Shown: positions 1 through 7,351, counted from the first letter of the stretch. The stretch: DNA of 17,817 bases from an uncultured Oscillospiraceae bacterium (GCA_900758955.1 CAAETL010000110.1:1-17817), one strand, 5' to 3'. Numbers and translations are program-made. Notes: generated from the sequence alone by a model not told the origin.

Positions 1-729
1 CTCCCGGTACTCCACCGCCGCCCGCTCAAAGGTGGCTTCGATGCGCTCCCGGACGCCGTAGAATAGGGGCATCAGGGTGGAGCAGGACATCTGCACCGGG
101 ACGCCGGCCGCGTCGGCCAACAACAGGTCGATACAGGCGGCCCGCCGTTCCACCTCAATGGAGCTGACGCCGGAAAGGGTCAGCTCCCCCAGACACCAGG
201 AGAGCCAGTCGAAGTCGCAGGAGCAGCTCTCCAGCGGCAGCACGTCCAGCCCCAAGGGTACAGGCCCCCAAACAGGGGCACAGCGGTTGACCACCTGGAG
301 GGACAGCAGGCGGCCATACTCCCCGGATGCAAGCTTTTCACGCAGGAAACGGTGCGCGGGGGAGAAACGGCTGAACAGGTCTACAAAGACACGTTTGCCG
401 GTTTGTCTGGCGGCCTCCGCGAGCTGTTCCGCCTCCTTCAGCGTTGGGCAGACCGGCACCTCGCAGATCACATCCTTGCCCTGCTCCATGGCACGAATGG
501 CCGTCTGGGCGTGGAGGGCGTGGGGCAAAGCGACGGTGACCACGTCCACGCCGGGATCGCACAGAATGTCGTCTATATTTGTGGTACCCAGCAGTCCCAG
601 TTTCGCCGAGATCTCGTCCACCTTTCCCTGGGTGCGGCTGAAAAAGACGACCTCGTCCACCAGCGGGTGGTTTTGAAAGGTTTGCAAATGGACCATGCCG
701 AAGCCGGTCCCCAATACGCCGATTTTCAT
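1..729 (-). CDS. Gfo/Idh/MocA family NAD(P)-dependent oxidoreductase (partial, C-terminus outside the window)
   Basis: The gene starts at the ATG at 729 and reads without a stop to the window edge, giving 243 codons. The N-terminus MKIGVLGTGFGMVHLQTF is a Rossmann dinucleotide-binding start. It is followed by typical family landmarks: an acidic-residue/Arg stretch near residue 30, TVALPHALHAQTAIRAMEQG (residues about 71-90), the ICEVPVCPTL region that corresponds to the EKP motif, and VDLFSRFSPAHRFLRE. Family members oxidise or reduce sugars and related polyols with NAD(P); the substrate cannot be told from this part. In the usual EKP motif the Lys is catalytic; here Val takes its place (EVP), so the chemistry may differ. 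It lies 12 nt downstream of the PPOX-type gene with a GGGGCGG-like ribosome site between them, so the two are probably one operon controlled from 1184-1244. Confidence 0.88.
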   Translation of the reverse strand, partial: MKIGVLGTGFGMVHLQTFQNHPLVDEVVFFSRTQGKVDEISAKLGLLGTTNIDDILCDPGVDVVTVALPHALHAQTAIRAMEQGKDVICEVPVCPTLKEAEQLAEAARQTGKRVFVDLFSRFSPAHRFLREKLASGEYGRLLSLQVVNRCAPVWGPVPLGLDVLPLESCSCDFDWLSWCLGELTLSGVSSIEVERRAACIDLLLADAAGVPVQMSCSTLMPLFYGVRERIEATFERAAVEYRE

Positions 730-741
730 AAGCACCGCCCC

Positions 742-1158
742 TTAAAACATGGCCCGGACGCTCTGGGGCACAAAGCGCAGGAGTACGTAGTCCGGTGCGG
801 ACGGCCCCTGGGGGTGGTACTGTGCCATCCATTCCTCCCACTTAGTTGCTTTGCGCTCCGCGTCGTCCAGCACCTCTGCGGTACAGGTCAGAATCACATA
901 GCCCTGCTTGTCAGAAACCGCGATCTCTGCGGTGGGGTATGCCAGGAGATTCTTCACCTTTTGGCTGCTCCGGGTGGTCTGCATATAGAGCTCGTCCAGC
1001 CCCGCGCCTTGCAGCAGACCCATCATGGTCAGGTGAGGGCCGCCCTCCTGCACCGTGCCCAAGGTCACGCCGTCGGAGTTGCGACGAAGATAGTCCGCCA
1101 CCTCTTGCCAAGCTGCTGCGGGTAAGCTCATTGCCGGTCCCGAGTAATAAACGCTCAT
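742..1158 (-). CDS. Pyridoxamine 5'-phosphate oxidase-fold (PPOX) flavin/F420-binding family protein
   Basis: This 138-residue protein has the length and pattern of single-domain split-barrel PPOX-like proteins. The region SDGVTLGTVQEGGPHLTMMG resembles the first barrel strands, which hold the isoalloxazine ring. LYMQTTRSSQKVKNLLAYPTAEIAV matches the conserved 'T...S.K..nl..np.v.v' cofactor-phosphate segment, and a final strand YVILTCTAEVLDD follows. Members bind FMN, F420 or heme; the substrate is unknown. AGGAGG lies 7 nt before the ATG at 1158, which supports that start. It is the first gene of a minus-strand unit with the Gfo/Idh/MocA gene and is divergent from the WYL regulator, which suggests control by that regulator. 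Confidence 0.85.
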   Translation of the reverse strand: MSVYYSGPAMSLPAAAWQEVADYLRRNSDGVTLGTVQEGGPHLTMMGLLQGAGLDELYMQTTRSSQKVKNLLAYPTAEIAVSDKQGYVILTCTAEVLDDAERKATKWEEWMAQYHPQGPSAPDYVLLRFVPQSVRAMF

Positions 1159-1183
1159 GTCATTTCCTCCTTGTTTTCAGATA

Positions 1184-1244
1184 TTTTCAGTATAACGCGC
1201 AAACCATGACAGCTATCTGTCGTGGTTTTGTGCTATACTGAAGA
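1184..1244. promoter_or_regulatory. Symmetric divergent promoter/operator between the PPOX gene and the WYL regulator
   Basis: A near-palindromic intergenic block. The inner inverted repeat has arms AAACCATGACAG (1201-1212) and CTGTCGTGGTTT (1217-1228), one mismatch in 12, with a 4-nt centre. Outward on both sides lies a TATACT -10 box: plus strand 1234-1239 (extended, TGCTATACT) and minus strand 1189-1194. Even the bases beyond mirror each other (TTTTCAGTATA against TATACTGAAGA). Neither promoter has a good -35 box; the inner palindrome sits where both would lie. Inference: the regulator encoded at 1263 binds here and probably activates, or controls, both directions. Confidence 0.62.
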
Positions 1245-1262
1245 AAAAAAGGAGGGCGGGCC

Positions 1263-2201
1263 ATGAAAATCGACCGGCTCATTTCCATTATCATGATCCT
1301 GCTGGAGCGCCGGCGGGTGTGCATCCCAGAGCTGGCCAAGCTGTGCGAGGTCTCTACTCGGACCATCAGCCGGGACCTGGAGACCATCAACCAGGCGGGC
1401 ATCCCCATCGTGTCCTATCCCGGCCTCCACGGCGGTGTAGGCATTATGGAAAACTACAAGCTGGAAAAGCGGCTCTTTTCCACCGCCGACGTGACCGCCC
1501 TGCTCATGGGCCTGGGCTGTATCCGCACCTCCCTGTCTGGGGAGGAAGTGGTGGGCGCCCTCACAAAGGTCCATGGGCTAATCCCGGAGGAGCAGCGCCG
1601 GGAGATCGAGCTGAAGGCGGATCGTCTCGCCATCGACATGACCCCCTGGGTGGACCAGGGCGGTGGCCCGGACGCCATCGGGCTGATCCAACAGGCGATG
1701 GACGAAAGCCACCTGCTGGAGTTTGACTACGTGGACAGGATGGGTCAACCCAGCCACCGGATGGTGGAGCCGTACCGGCTGCTACTCAAAGGGATGCGCT
1801 GGTATCTGGACGGCTACTGCCTAGAACGGAAGGACTTCCGCCTGTTCAAGCTCACGCGGATGGCCGGCCTCTCGCTGGCAGGAGACTGCTTTGTGCCAAG
1901 GGAGTACCACCCGGATGCGGCCTTAAAGCCTCAATTCCACGACAGAGAAGTCGTGACCGTCGATCTGTTATTTTCAGAAAAGGCCAGGGACCGCTTCCTC
2001 GACGTCTTCGGCGTTTCCTGTATCGGCGAGCCATACAAATACGGTTTCCGGGCCACCGCCACCATTCCAGATGGGCCGCTGGGCTACCAGATGCTCTTGG
2101 GTTTTGGAACCGACTGCGAGTGTTTGGGGCCTAAATTTTTTTGCGAAAAGTTTACGGCATATATCCGAAAAGTGCTACGACTCTACGATGAAATTGAGTA
2201 A
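1263..2201 (+). CDS. HTH/WYL-domain transcriptional regulator (YafY/DeoR-like)
   Basis: This 312-residue protein has the classic layout. An N-terminal HTH_11/DeoR-like winged helix (residues 1-60) carries ELAKLCEVSTRTISRDLETI as the recognition segment. The WYL domain (about 140-210) carries VEPYRLLLKGMRWYLDGYC, where the WYL motif reads WYL exactly. A C-terminal WCX-type extension runs to residue 312. WYL domains bind small ligands or nucleic acid and switch the HTH. A GGAGGG site 6 nt before ATG 1263 fixes the start. The gene is divergent from the PPOX/oxidoreductase unit and shares a palindromic control region with it, so autoregulation plus control of that unit is likely. No clear terminator follows within the next 150 bp. 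Confidence 0.93.
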   Translation: MKIDRLISIIMILLERRRVCIPELAKLCEVSTRTISRDLETINQAGIPIVSYPGLHGGVGIMENYKLEKRLFSTADVTALLMGLGCIRTSLSGEEVVGALTKVHGLIPEEQRREIELKADRLAIDMTPWVDQGGGPDAIGLIQQAMDESHLLEFDYVDRMGQPSHRMVEPYRLLLKGMRWYLDGYCLERKDFRLFKLTRMAGLSLAGDCFVPREYHPDAALKPQFHDREVVTVDLLFSEKARDRFLDVFGVSCIGEPYKYGFRATATIPDGPLGYQMLLGFGTDCECLGPKFFCEKFTAYIRKVLRLYDEIE

Positions 2202-2357
2202 TATCCTCGCAATGTGGGGCATTTTTACAATGCGGCTTTCAGTGCGGAGGCGGCTCTGCGCGCAGGCGGCCATGTCCATCGAACTGCCTCTGATGACCAT
2301 GGCCGCTATAACCCATGCTTCGTCTGCGCGTGCAGATGGAGAGGGTGACCGAAGTAA

Positions 2358-2918
2358 CTATCGGCCGCCGTTTTCCTTATGCGCATCTGGAACGAACATC
2401 TTCAGAATCTCAAGGCACTCTTTGGAGGTGTACCCCCACAGCACCGCGCTCAAGGCCTCGATTGCGTCCTGGCGCTTGCGGTAGAAAGTGCGGTAGGAGA
2501 TATTGTGGATATGCGGCCGCAGCTTCTCTAGGATATCCTGAACACTTTCAAGCTCCTGCGGAGAGAGGAAGGAGTAGTATAGTATCCAGTAGAAGATTTC
2601 TCCGTTCTTATGCTTGTTGCGAAGCAGTGCCACCGCGGAATCCACAATCCTCAGCATTTTCCTGCTGCGTTCAATACTTCTGGCATGGTTTTCGATCTGC
2701 GTGCCGGCCAAATCCGCTCCCGCCAAATATAGGGAGTCAAGGAAGTCTTCGATGCTTTCACCATACTCAGCTTCAAAGCTGCAGCGCACCTGCTGAACGG
2801 CCAATTCGAGGCTCCAGACCACGTCGCGATAGTTTTTAAGCAGTTTCCAAGTGCTATGATACAGAGGATGCTCCTCGGGATTTATGGGCTGCTGCCCCTT
2901 CTTATTCGTGTTTTTCAT
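2358..2918 (-). CDS. Uncharacterised helical protein, ArpU/sigma-like in style, coupled to the upstream wHTH gene
   Basis: About 186 residues, mostly helical. The N-terminal half (EEHPLYHSTWKLLKNYRDVV) is followed by a long helical core. A C-terminal segment, SYRTFYRKRQDAIEALSAVL, resembles the region-4-like end of ArpU and other phage late-gene regulators; that likeness is by eye and weak. I chose ATG 2918, because GGAGGT ends 7 nt upstream; a TTG at 2933 in the same frame uses the ribosome site itself as codons. The ribosome site overlaps the stop codon of the preceding gene (TGG AGG TAA), so the pair is translationally coupled. I do not know its function. Mobile-element or prophage regulators are the best guess. 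Confidence 0.6.
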   Translation of the reverse strand: MKNTNKKGQQPINPEEHPLYHSTWKLLKNYRDVVWSLELAVQQVRCSFEAEYGESIEDFLDSLYLAGADLAGTQIENHARSIERSRKMLRIVDSAVALLRNKHKNGEIFYWILYYSFLSPQELESVQDILEKLRPHIHNISYRTFYRKRQDAIEALSAVLWGYTSKECLEILKMFVPDAHKENGGR

Positions 2919-2923
2919 GTCCG

Positions 2924-4063
2924 TTACCTCCAATCAGTCGTTTTTTCAGAAACAGTCTGAGCGGACTCGTCGAGGTGGCTGTGAAATTGCAGTGTGAAAT
3001 GACCGTCCGTCTGGCTTTCACACCCAATGTGCAAATCTAAAACCTCTCCACAGCCGGGGGATAAGTTTGATAATCTATAGCGCGCGTGTGCGCAGCCAGC
3101 GCAGGAAAACCCTTGTGAAATCAGGACTTGCGCCACTTTTTGGAGAATCCAGAGGATGTCCGATTTTGAAACGCTGGAATTGGAAATTGAAACGATGACC
3201 TGCTGTTCTTCTGGAACTGCAGGTTGTGCGCAAGTTCCTTCCTGCGGACAATTCACCTTGAGATTCAAAGTCATGGCCACCTCGTCCTTGTCGACCATAA
3301 CATCTGAGACCCCAAACATTGTGGACAAATAGTTGTTTAGGTAGATGGTACTGCCATGCCGGCCAGAGAAGGCAAGCAGGCGCACGTATCCCAGGGACTC
3401 CAGCTTTTTCAGTAGTCGGCAAACCGTAGATCGGGATATTCCCCATCTCAGAGCCATGTCTGTATAGGTGGTCAACGGACTGCCGGTATGATTTCGGAAG
3501 TAGACCACCGGCCCTAACTCGGACCCTTGGACTCTCGGATCGTTGTAAATGGCGTGCATCCACAAGTCCAACACAATGTCCATCTCCGAGCAACGCCCCA
3601 GACTGACAAGTTCATGGGCCTTTGAAATGGGGAAAAAGAAAAACCCCGTGTCCTTTTGACATGGGGCGTGATCTTCAATCAGACGATTGCTTTTGCACCA
3701 TTCTTTGATTTTGAACTTTACCAGTTTCCCACGGCCCAGCAGGCTGTACTCGATGAAGTGCTGTTCTTGCAGATCCTTGAGTATTTGCAGTGCTTTTCGC
3801 TTCGAGCGCGTCCGGAACCATTCAGAGAGTTCCGACGCCGGGCAGATCCATTCTCCGGGGAAGACGATGTAGCGAATCCCATCAAAGTTTTGATAAGAAG
3901 TCTGATAGTTGGCATAGGAGCAGAGAACGGCATAAAAGAAAAAATAGGAGCACCCGCTTACGCGAATGCTCCTATCGTCCATCAGGGACCGGATAAACTG
4001 CCGGTAGATCCGGCAACGTGGGTACGAGACGATTTGCTTTAGCTCTAATTGGTATTCTTTCAT
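2924..4063 (-). CDS. Protein with two winged-helix-like regions, function unknown (replication/mobilisation-type regulator?)
   Basis: 379 residues with two DNA-binding-like regions. One is at about 65-120 (PGEWICPASELSEWFRTRSK, ending in LGRGKLVKFKI). A clearer MarR/Crp-like winged helix is at about 196-245 (TDMALRWGISRSTVCRLLKK, then a wing). The C-terminal 120 residues have no recognisable domain but carry a Cys pair in SCAGCAH. Start ATG 4063 is supported by AGGAGG 5 nt upstream. The gene precedes and is coupled to the 186-residue gene at 2918. I recall similar pairs in Oscillospiraceae accessory regions, without a known role. It could be a replication initiator or a regulator of an integrated element; no integrase is next to it. 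Confidence 0.75.
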   Translation of the reverse strand: MKEYQLELKQIVSYPRCRIYRQFIRSLMDDRSIRVSGCSYFFFYAVLCSYANYQTSYQNFDGIRYIVFPGEWICPASELSEWFRTRSKRKALQILKDLQEQHFIEYSLLGRGKLVKFKIKEWCKSNRLIEDHAPCQKDTGFFFFPISKAHELVSLGRCSEMDIVLDLWMHAIYNDPRVQGSELGPVVYFRNHTGSPLTTYTDMALRWGISRSTVCRLLKKLESLGYVRLLAFSGRHGSTIYLNNYLSTMFGVSDVMVDKDEVAMTLNLKVNCPQEGTCAQPAVPEEQQVIVSISNSSVSKSDILWILQKVAQVLISQGFSCAGCAHARYRLSNLSPGCGEVLDLHIGCESQTDGHFTLQFHSHLDESAQTVSEKTTDWR

Positions 4064-4352
4064 AAATGCCTCCTGACATAGTGTTTACCTGGCAGTCTTT
4101 GCTTTTACCCAGGTGTTGTAGTGAATTCGTTTCCTACCAAACACACTGTCATGGGCACCCTTGATATGAGTTGAAGCTTCCAGGGGGTGCCGTTGGTGTC
4201 AACAATTTTTCCAGTTTTGGGATGACACCATTTCTTACACCAACCGGGGTTGAAATCATGTGATATTCTGTGGTACACTATAGCACACAAAGCAGTGGAA
4301 AGCCGCATGGCTGCGTACTTTCTGGTATGGGGTAACACTCTGTGGTACAGTG

Positions 4353-4400
4353 GTTGAAAAACTCATAACCCAAGGGTCGGAAGTTCAAATCCTGCCCCCG
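4353..4400 (+). pseudogene. tRNA-fMet-like 3' half (remnant, possible attachment-site scar)
   Basis: The stretch contains CTCATAACCC (4362-4371), AAGG and GTCGG, then GTTCAAATCCTGCCCCCG (4383-4400). This follows the order of the anticodon loop (CAT), variable region, T-loop and acceptor strand of bacterial initiator tRNA. The 5' half does not fold: the anticodon stem would pair A-rich with CCC, the T-stem has mismatches, and the 3' CCA region is replaced by ATAATC. It is therefore not a working tRNA. Site-specific integration into tRNA 3' ends often leaves such scars. Confidence 0.5.
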
Positions 4401-4434
4401 AATAATCAAGGTTGCCTATAAATCAGTGCAAAAA

Positions 4435-4476
4435 GATCGTTTGTTTCCTTAATATGAAAACAAACGGTCCTTTTTT
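4435..4476 (+). terminator. Rho-independent terminator, probably bidirectional
   Basis: Arms GATCGTTTGTTTCC (4435-4448) and GAAAACAAACGGTC (4456-4469) pair with one wobble and one mismatch around a 7-nt loop. Six T residues follow on the plus strand (4471-4476). On the minus strand the stem is followed by TTTTT (4430-4434), so it may stop transcription both ways. Confidence 0.7.
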
Positions 4477-4509
4477 GTCTTTTTCAGATCTCATTAAGCT
4501 TTTCCTTCA

Positions 4510-4554
4510 CGGAGATATTTGCGTTATTGTGCAAACAAAGTGCAAATATCTCCG
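4510..4554. repeat. Perfect 13-bp inverted repeat with 19-nt loop
   Basis: Arms CGGAGATATTTGC (4510-4522) and GCAAATATCTCCG (4542-4554) are perfect complements. The loop holds GTGCAAA (4529-4535), and a second GTGCAAA overlaps the start of the right arm, giving a 12-nt spaced direct repeat. No T-run follows, so it is not a normal terminator. It could be a recombinase or regulator binding site. Confidence 0.7.
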
Positions 4555-4665
4555 CATCAACACATGGCGATTTTATCAGCCTTGCCTCGTTACTTTAATA
4601 CAAAATTGTTATTAAAGACAGCATGCACAGTTCCGCTTTCCTCACACCCCATACCCTGCGCCATT

Positions 4666-5106
4666 TTAATTTTGATTCTGATCTTCGGCGTAGAGATGTG
4701 GCTGTTCCTTATAATTCTTGAGCTGATAGGTTCCGATGGTGGAATAATCCCGACCACACTCCGCGGTGTCAGGGGAGCCATCCGCGTCTAAAAGCCCTGC
4801 CGCGTCATAATAGATGCGCTCCAGATACTCAAATTTAGAGTAAATGCCCTGCGTACACCACACCAGCGCGTTACGCACATAGGCGGTGTGCATTGCGAAC
4901 AAGGCATAATCCAGTTCAATCCCCAGCTTCGCCGCAAGCAGGACAGAGAACGCGATGACGGCCCGGGTATTGCCTTCGCGGAAGGGATGCGTCTGCCAAA
5001 TGGCCGTGGTGATCCGGACAATCCGAAAGAGCAAATCCCGGGGGCCGATAAAATAAACCATTTAAGCAGAATAGACCACCTGCCGCTGCAATTCCTTTGC
5101 AGTAAC
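4666..5106 (-). pseudogene. Fic/DOC-family AMP-transferase remnant (N-terminus missing, in-frame stop)
   Basis: The open part from ATG 5061 encodes 131 residues with the Fic core motif HPFREGNTR at residues 25-33. His25 would be the catalytic base, and Asn31/Arg33 the phosphate contacts. The long helix AVIAFSVLLAAKLGIELD follows. Fic enzymes transfer AMP or other phosphorylated groups onto proteins and are usually 200-350 residues long, so most of the fold before the motif is missing. In the same frame upstream of a TAA (5062-5064) lies VTAKELQRQVVYSA, which reads naturally into MVYFIGPRDL if the TAA were a CAA. The gene is therefore both truncated and interrupted. The start at 5061 has no good ribosome site. 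Confidence 0.72.
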
Positions 5107-5140
5107 ACTCCTGATATGGTGGGAACTCAATGGCAATAGA

Positions 5141-5704
5141 TTAAAGCACAGTAATAATGATTCGAACCGATTCAGGCTCATGTTGTGAATGTACGTCCCT
5201 CCAATCACGGATTTGCCACTCCACTCGTTCCATGATCAGAAGGAAATACTGATACCATCCAAATTCGTTGTTCCACTCATGGTATTGATAGCTCTTTTTT
5301 GCTTCATCGTCTAGAGCGGAGTATTCCTTGACTGTAATCCACTCCTCTATTTCCGATGCTTGTTCGCTTTCCAGCGCAAACAGCTGCGACTTTTCAACAT
5401 AGCCGTGATATTCCATTTTCTGCATCCTTGGCATGATTCGCCTCATAGCATCCAGATCCACAGCCAGAGCCTTGTACCAGACGTTATCTCTCGCTTCCTC
5501 TTGGAGTGGGAGCGAAAGCTCAGAAAAGCCAATCTCACATCCAAGCTCATCCAGTTTTTGATACGTCGCCTCAAAAAACATACGCGAAAGATTCTGATAG
5601 GTTTTCACCATTTCATAGCCTCCATCAACTGGCAGAAAGCTGTTGAGGCAGGTCCAACGGCCACCTACAAATCCTTCGGTATACACATAATAATAGAGAC
5701 TCAT
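5141..5704 (-). CDS. Hypothetical protein, 187 residues, Tyr/Trp-rich
   Basis: I do not recognise this protein. It begins MSLYYYVYTEGFVGGRW and is rich in aromatic and acidic residues, without signal peptide, membrane segment or Cys motifs. ATG 5704 is preferred over an upstream start because GGAGG lies 7 nt before it. It stands between the RhuM remnant and the Fic remnant in a minus-strand run that starts at the Bro-N gene, and ends 34 nt before the Fic-related frame. A role connected with phage-derived or toxin-like neighbours is only a guess. Confidence 0.6.
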   Translation of the reverse strand: MSLYYYVYTEGFVGGRWTCLNSFLPVDGGYEMVKTYQNLSRMFFEATYQKLDELGCEIGFSELSLPLQEEARDNVWYKALAVDLDAMRRIMPRMQKMEYHGYVEKSQLFALESEQASEIEEWITVKEYSALDDEAKKSYQYHEWNNEFGWYQYFLLIMERVEWQIRDWRDVHSQHEPESVRIIITVL

Positions 5705-5751
5705 TTTACATCCTCCTCGTCCGTGCGGGATTTGGGACGCGAACCGGATTT

Positions 5752-5978
5752 TCACACGTCCATCTCCAGTTTGTCAAGGTCACTCTCATACAGACGATCC
5801 TGAACGAGCCGGTACTTTTCAAATACGCTATCCGAATGGCTCTTTCGATTTCCATACTGATCCTACCTGCGTCCTTCAGAATGTCCCGATCGTCGGCCAG
5901 CAAAAAGCGGTCCACACGGCTGGCCCAGTCCTCCATCATCGCAGTGCTGCGGATGGTCAATTGCTTGTCCTGAGCCAT
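5752..5978 (-). pseudogene. RhuM-family C-terminal remnant with a frameshift
   Basis: Starting at ATG 5978 (AAGGAG 8 nt upstream) the frame reads MAQDKQLTIRSTAMMEDWAS and VDRFLLADDRDILKDAGRIS. This matches the 'M.DW...ld.fl...d..IL..aGkIS' segment near the end of RhuM proteins. The expected ending is then found in the next frame: KSHSDSVFEKYRLVQDRLYE followed by SDLDKLEMDV and a TGA at 5752-5754. A one-base indel near 5845-5855 separates the two parts; without it the original frame runs to about 5706 with an unrelated tail. Full RhuM proteins are over 300 residues, so the N-terminal two thirds are absent. The function of RhuM is unclear. Confidence 0.7.
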
Positions 5979-5990
5979 GTTGAATGCTCC

Positions 5991-6509
5991 TTATCTAAAT
6001 CGTTCCATCAGCCGCAGCAGATGCTCTACGGCCGGAGCCAATCCGTCCTCCCCCGCGCAACGGCAGGGGAGGGTGTTGACGGTCTGTTCCAAAAGGGGCT
6101 GCTCTTGCCTGCTTTGATCAATCGTGAGGTCGTGAGCCATCACATCATCCCAGGCCCGGTTGAGGAAGGTCACCTCCCGGCGTCCGTGAGTCTTGGTAAG
6201 CATCGGCGCTCCTGCCTGAGCCATATACTCGGAAACACAGGGTCGATTGATTCCCGCCTCCGACAAGCTGCGGCGAATACCAGACTGCGCTACGGCACTC
6301 AAGTCCTCCCAATCGGCGACGGTCATGTCGAACGCCACAAAAGTATACCGGCTGGCGCAGTGGACAGCCAGCAGACTGCCTCGGCCGTGCAGGGTGATTC
6401 GATGCAAATCCCAGCAATAGAGCCTGTCCAGTGGTTCGCCGTAGGGAAGACCTTTGATATGCAGAGAGCGCTGGAGCGGAATCGTCAAGCCAAGCTGCAT
6501 GGTGCTCAC
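5991..6509 (-). CDS. DUF6933-like protein
   Basis: 172 residues. Family-like features by eye are LYCWDLHRITLHGRGSLLAV (strands with a conserved Trp and a 'vn..r..Llav.' pattern), SRYTFVAFDM, a helix 'I.RSLSEAGI', the segment VSEYMAQAGAPMLTKTHGRR, then VTFLNRAWDDV. DUF6933 has no known activity; it often travels in accessory regions. The likely start is GTG 6509, which overlaps the TGA of the Bro-N gene (GTGA) and has AGGAGG 4 nt upstream. An ATG three codons in is the alternative. Such overlap means the two are co-translated. Confidence 0.65.
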   Translation of the reverse strand: MSTMQLGLTIPLQRSLHIKGLPYGEPLDRLYCWDLHRITLHGRGSLLAVHCASRYTFVAFDMTVADWEDLSAVAQSGIRRSLSEAGINRPCVSEYMAQAGAPMLTKTHGRREVTFLNRAWDDVMAHDLTIDQSRQEQPLLEQTVNTLPCRCAGEDGLAPAVEHLLRLMERFR

Positions 6510-7351
6510 TCTTCCTCCTCCGTCTGCTCCGGGATGCCCCGCAACTCCGACTCACTGTCGCCGGTGACGACCGGGCGGCCTGTCCGGGATTCGATGTCCT
6601 TTCGAGCGCTTCCGGCCACTGAGCCGCCCTCTCGGGCCACCTTGCGGCTCTCCTCAAAGCCCTCCGGCTGCTTCACCTTGGAGAGCACCGTGGTGGTTGC
6701 CTCCGCAAGCATATTGAGTACCAACTCCATCGTGCTCATGTTATCCCTCAGGTTTTCCTTTTTAAGCCCCTTCAAGCCCTTGTACTGCCTGGTGGTCATG
6801 CCGGACCAAGCCCTGGTGATCTCGTCGGTCAGAATTGCGTACTCCTGCCCCTTCCTGACACCCCGATCTGCCCACTCGTCGGTCAGCTCCTTGCGTACCT
6901 GGATGGCCTGGAGCCGCTGATTGATCCACTCCCGGGAATACCCCAGCTTCAAGTAGCCCTCCAGCGCCCGGTCGATAGTTAACTCCGGGTCGGCGATTTC
7001 GTCGATGCGCTCACTGCCCACCATGGCCAGCCAGCGCTTGAAGGGCTCGGCCTTGGGCGAGGGAATGGACTGGATCAGGCGGAGAAGCTGCTCGGTATCG
7101 GCCACATCCGTCCTATAAAACTTCCCATCCGCTGATTGCAGTTTCAGTTGTACGATTTTTTCGTACAACTGCTCCGCGCCTTCTTTTTTCAGTTTCCGCT
7201 TGAGATCGCTCCAATAGCGGCGGGGATTATCCGTGCCGCTGAGTACCTCGCAGGTATCCACGATGGAGAAGTACCATTTCTCCTGTTCTTCGTCCCAGGC
7301 GGTGCGTATCTTCTTATCCTCAAACAGCTTGATGGCGTTTTTCTGTTCCAT
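6506..7351 (-). CDS. Bro-N domain protein (prophage antirepressor / DinD-like family)
   Basis: 281 residues. The Bro-N domain fills about residues 1-115: MEQKNAIKLFEDKKIRTAWD, a central W-Y-F-S-I-V-D-T 'evL' helix, then YWSDLKRKLKKEG. It continues with the strongly conserved LLRLIQSIPSPKAEPFKRWL, a helical middle (KELTDEWADRGVRKGQEYAI), and the typical tail ESRKVAREGGSVAGSARKDI ending in ESRTGRPVV. Bro-N domains bind DNA and are common in phage antirepressors and damage-inducible proteins; the target is not known. Start ATG 7351 has AAGGA 9 nt upstream, and a sigma-A-type promoter lies at 7376-7404. It leads the minus-strand operon that continues to the Fic remnant. Confidence 0.88.
   Translation of the reverse strand: MEQKNAIKLFEDKKIRTAWDEEQEKWYFSIVDTCEVLSGTDNPRRYWSDLKRKLKKEGAEQLYEKIVQLKLQSADGKFYRTDVADTEQLLRLIQSIPSPKAEPFKRWLAMVGSERIDEIADPELTIDRALEGYLKLGYSREWINQRLQAIQVRKELTDEWADRGVRKGQEYAILTDEITRAWSGMTTRQYKGLKGLKKENLRDNMSTMELVLNMLAEATTTVLSKVKQPEGFEESRKVAREGGSVAGSARKDIESRTGRPVVTGDSESELRGIPEQTEEEE

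Larger units (their letters stand above)
4064..4665. other. Gene-free junction region
   Basis: About 600 bp with no convincing protein gene. It contains a tRNA-fMet-like 3' remnant (4353-4400), a terminator hairpin (4435-4476), a 13-bp inverted repeat with a spaced GTGCAAA direct repeat (4510-4554), and an 11-bp sequence close to TCTGTGGTACA that occurs twice, near 4267 and 4339. The mixture of tRNA remains and repeats, between a wHTH pair and an accessory operon, looks like an old integration or deletion junction (inference). Confidence 0.6.

Noticed and set aside
352..1125. 257-residue plus-strand frame
   Set aside because: It is the antisense shadow of the oxidoreductase and PPOX genes, both of which have clear family motifs and ribosome sites.
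4105..4338. 77-residue minus-strand reading frame
   Set aside because: It has no ribosome site I can see, low-complexity-free but unfamiliar sequence, and lies in the scar-like junction region; not supported as a gene.
5961..6920. 319-residue plus-strand frame
   Set aside because: Antisense to the DUF6933-like and Bro-N genes; repetitive Ser/Pro/Arg composition and no ribosome site.
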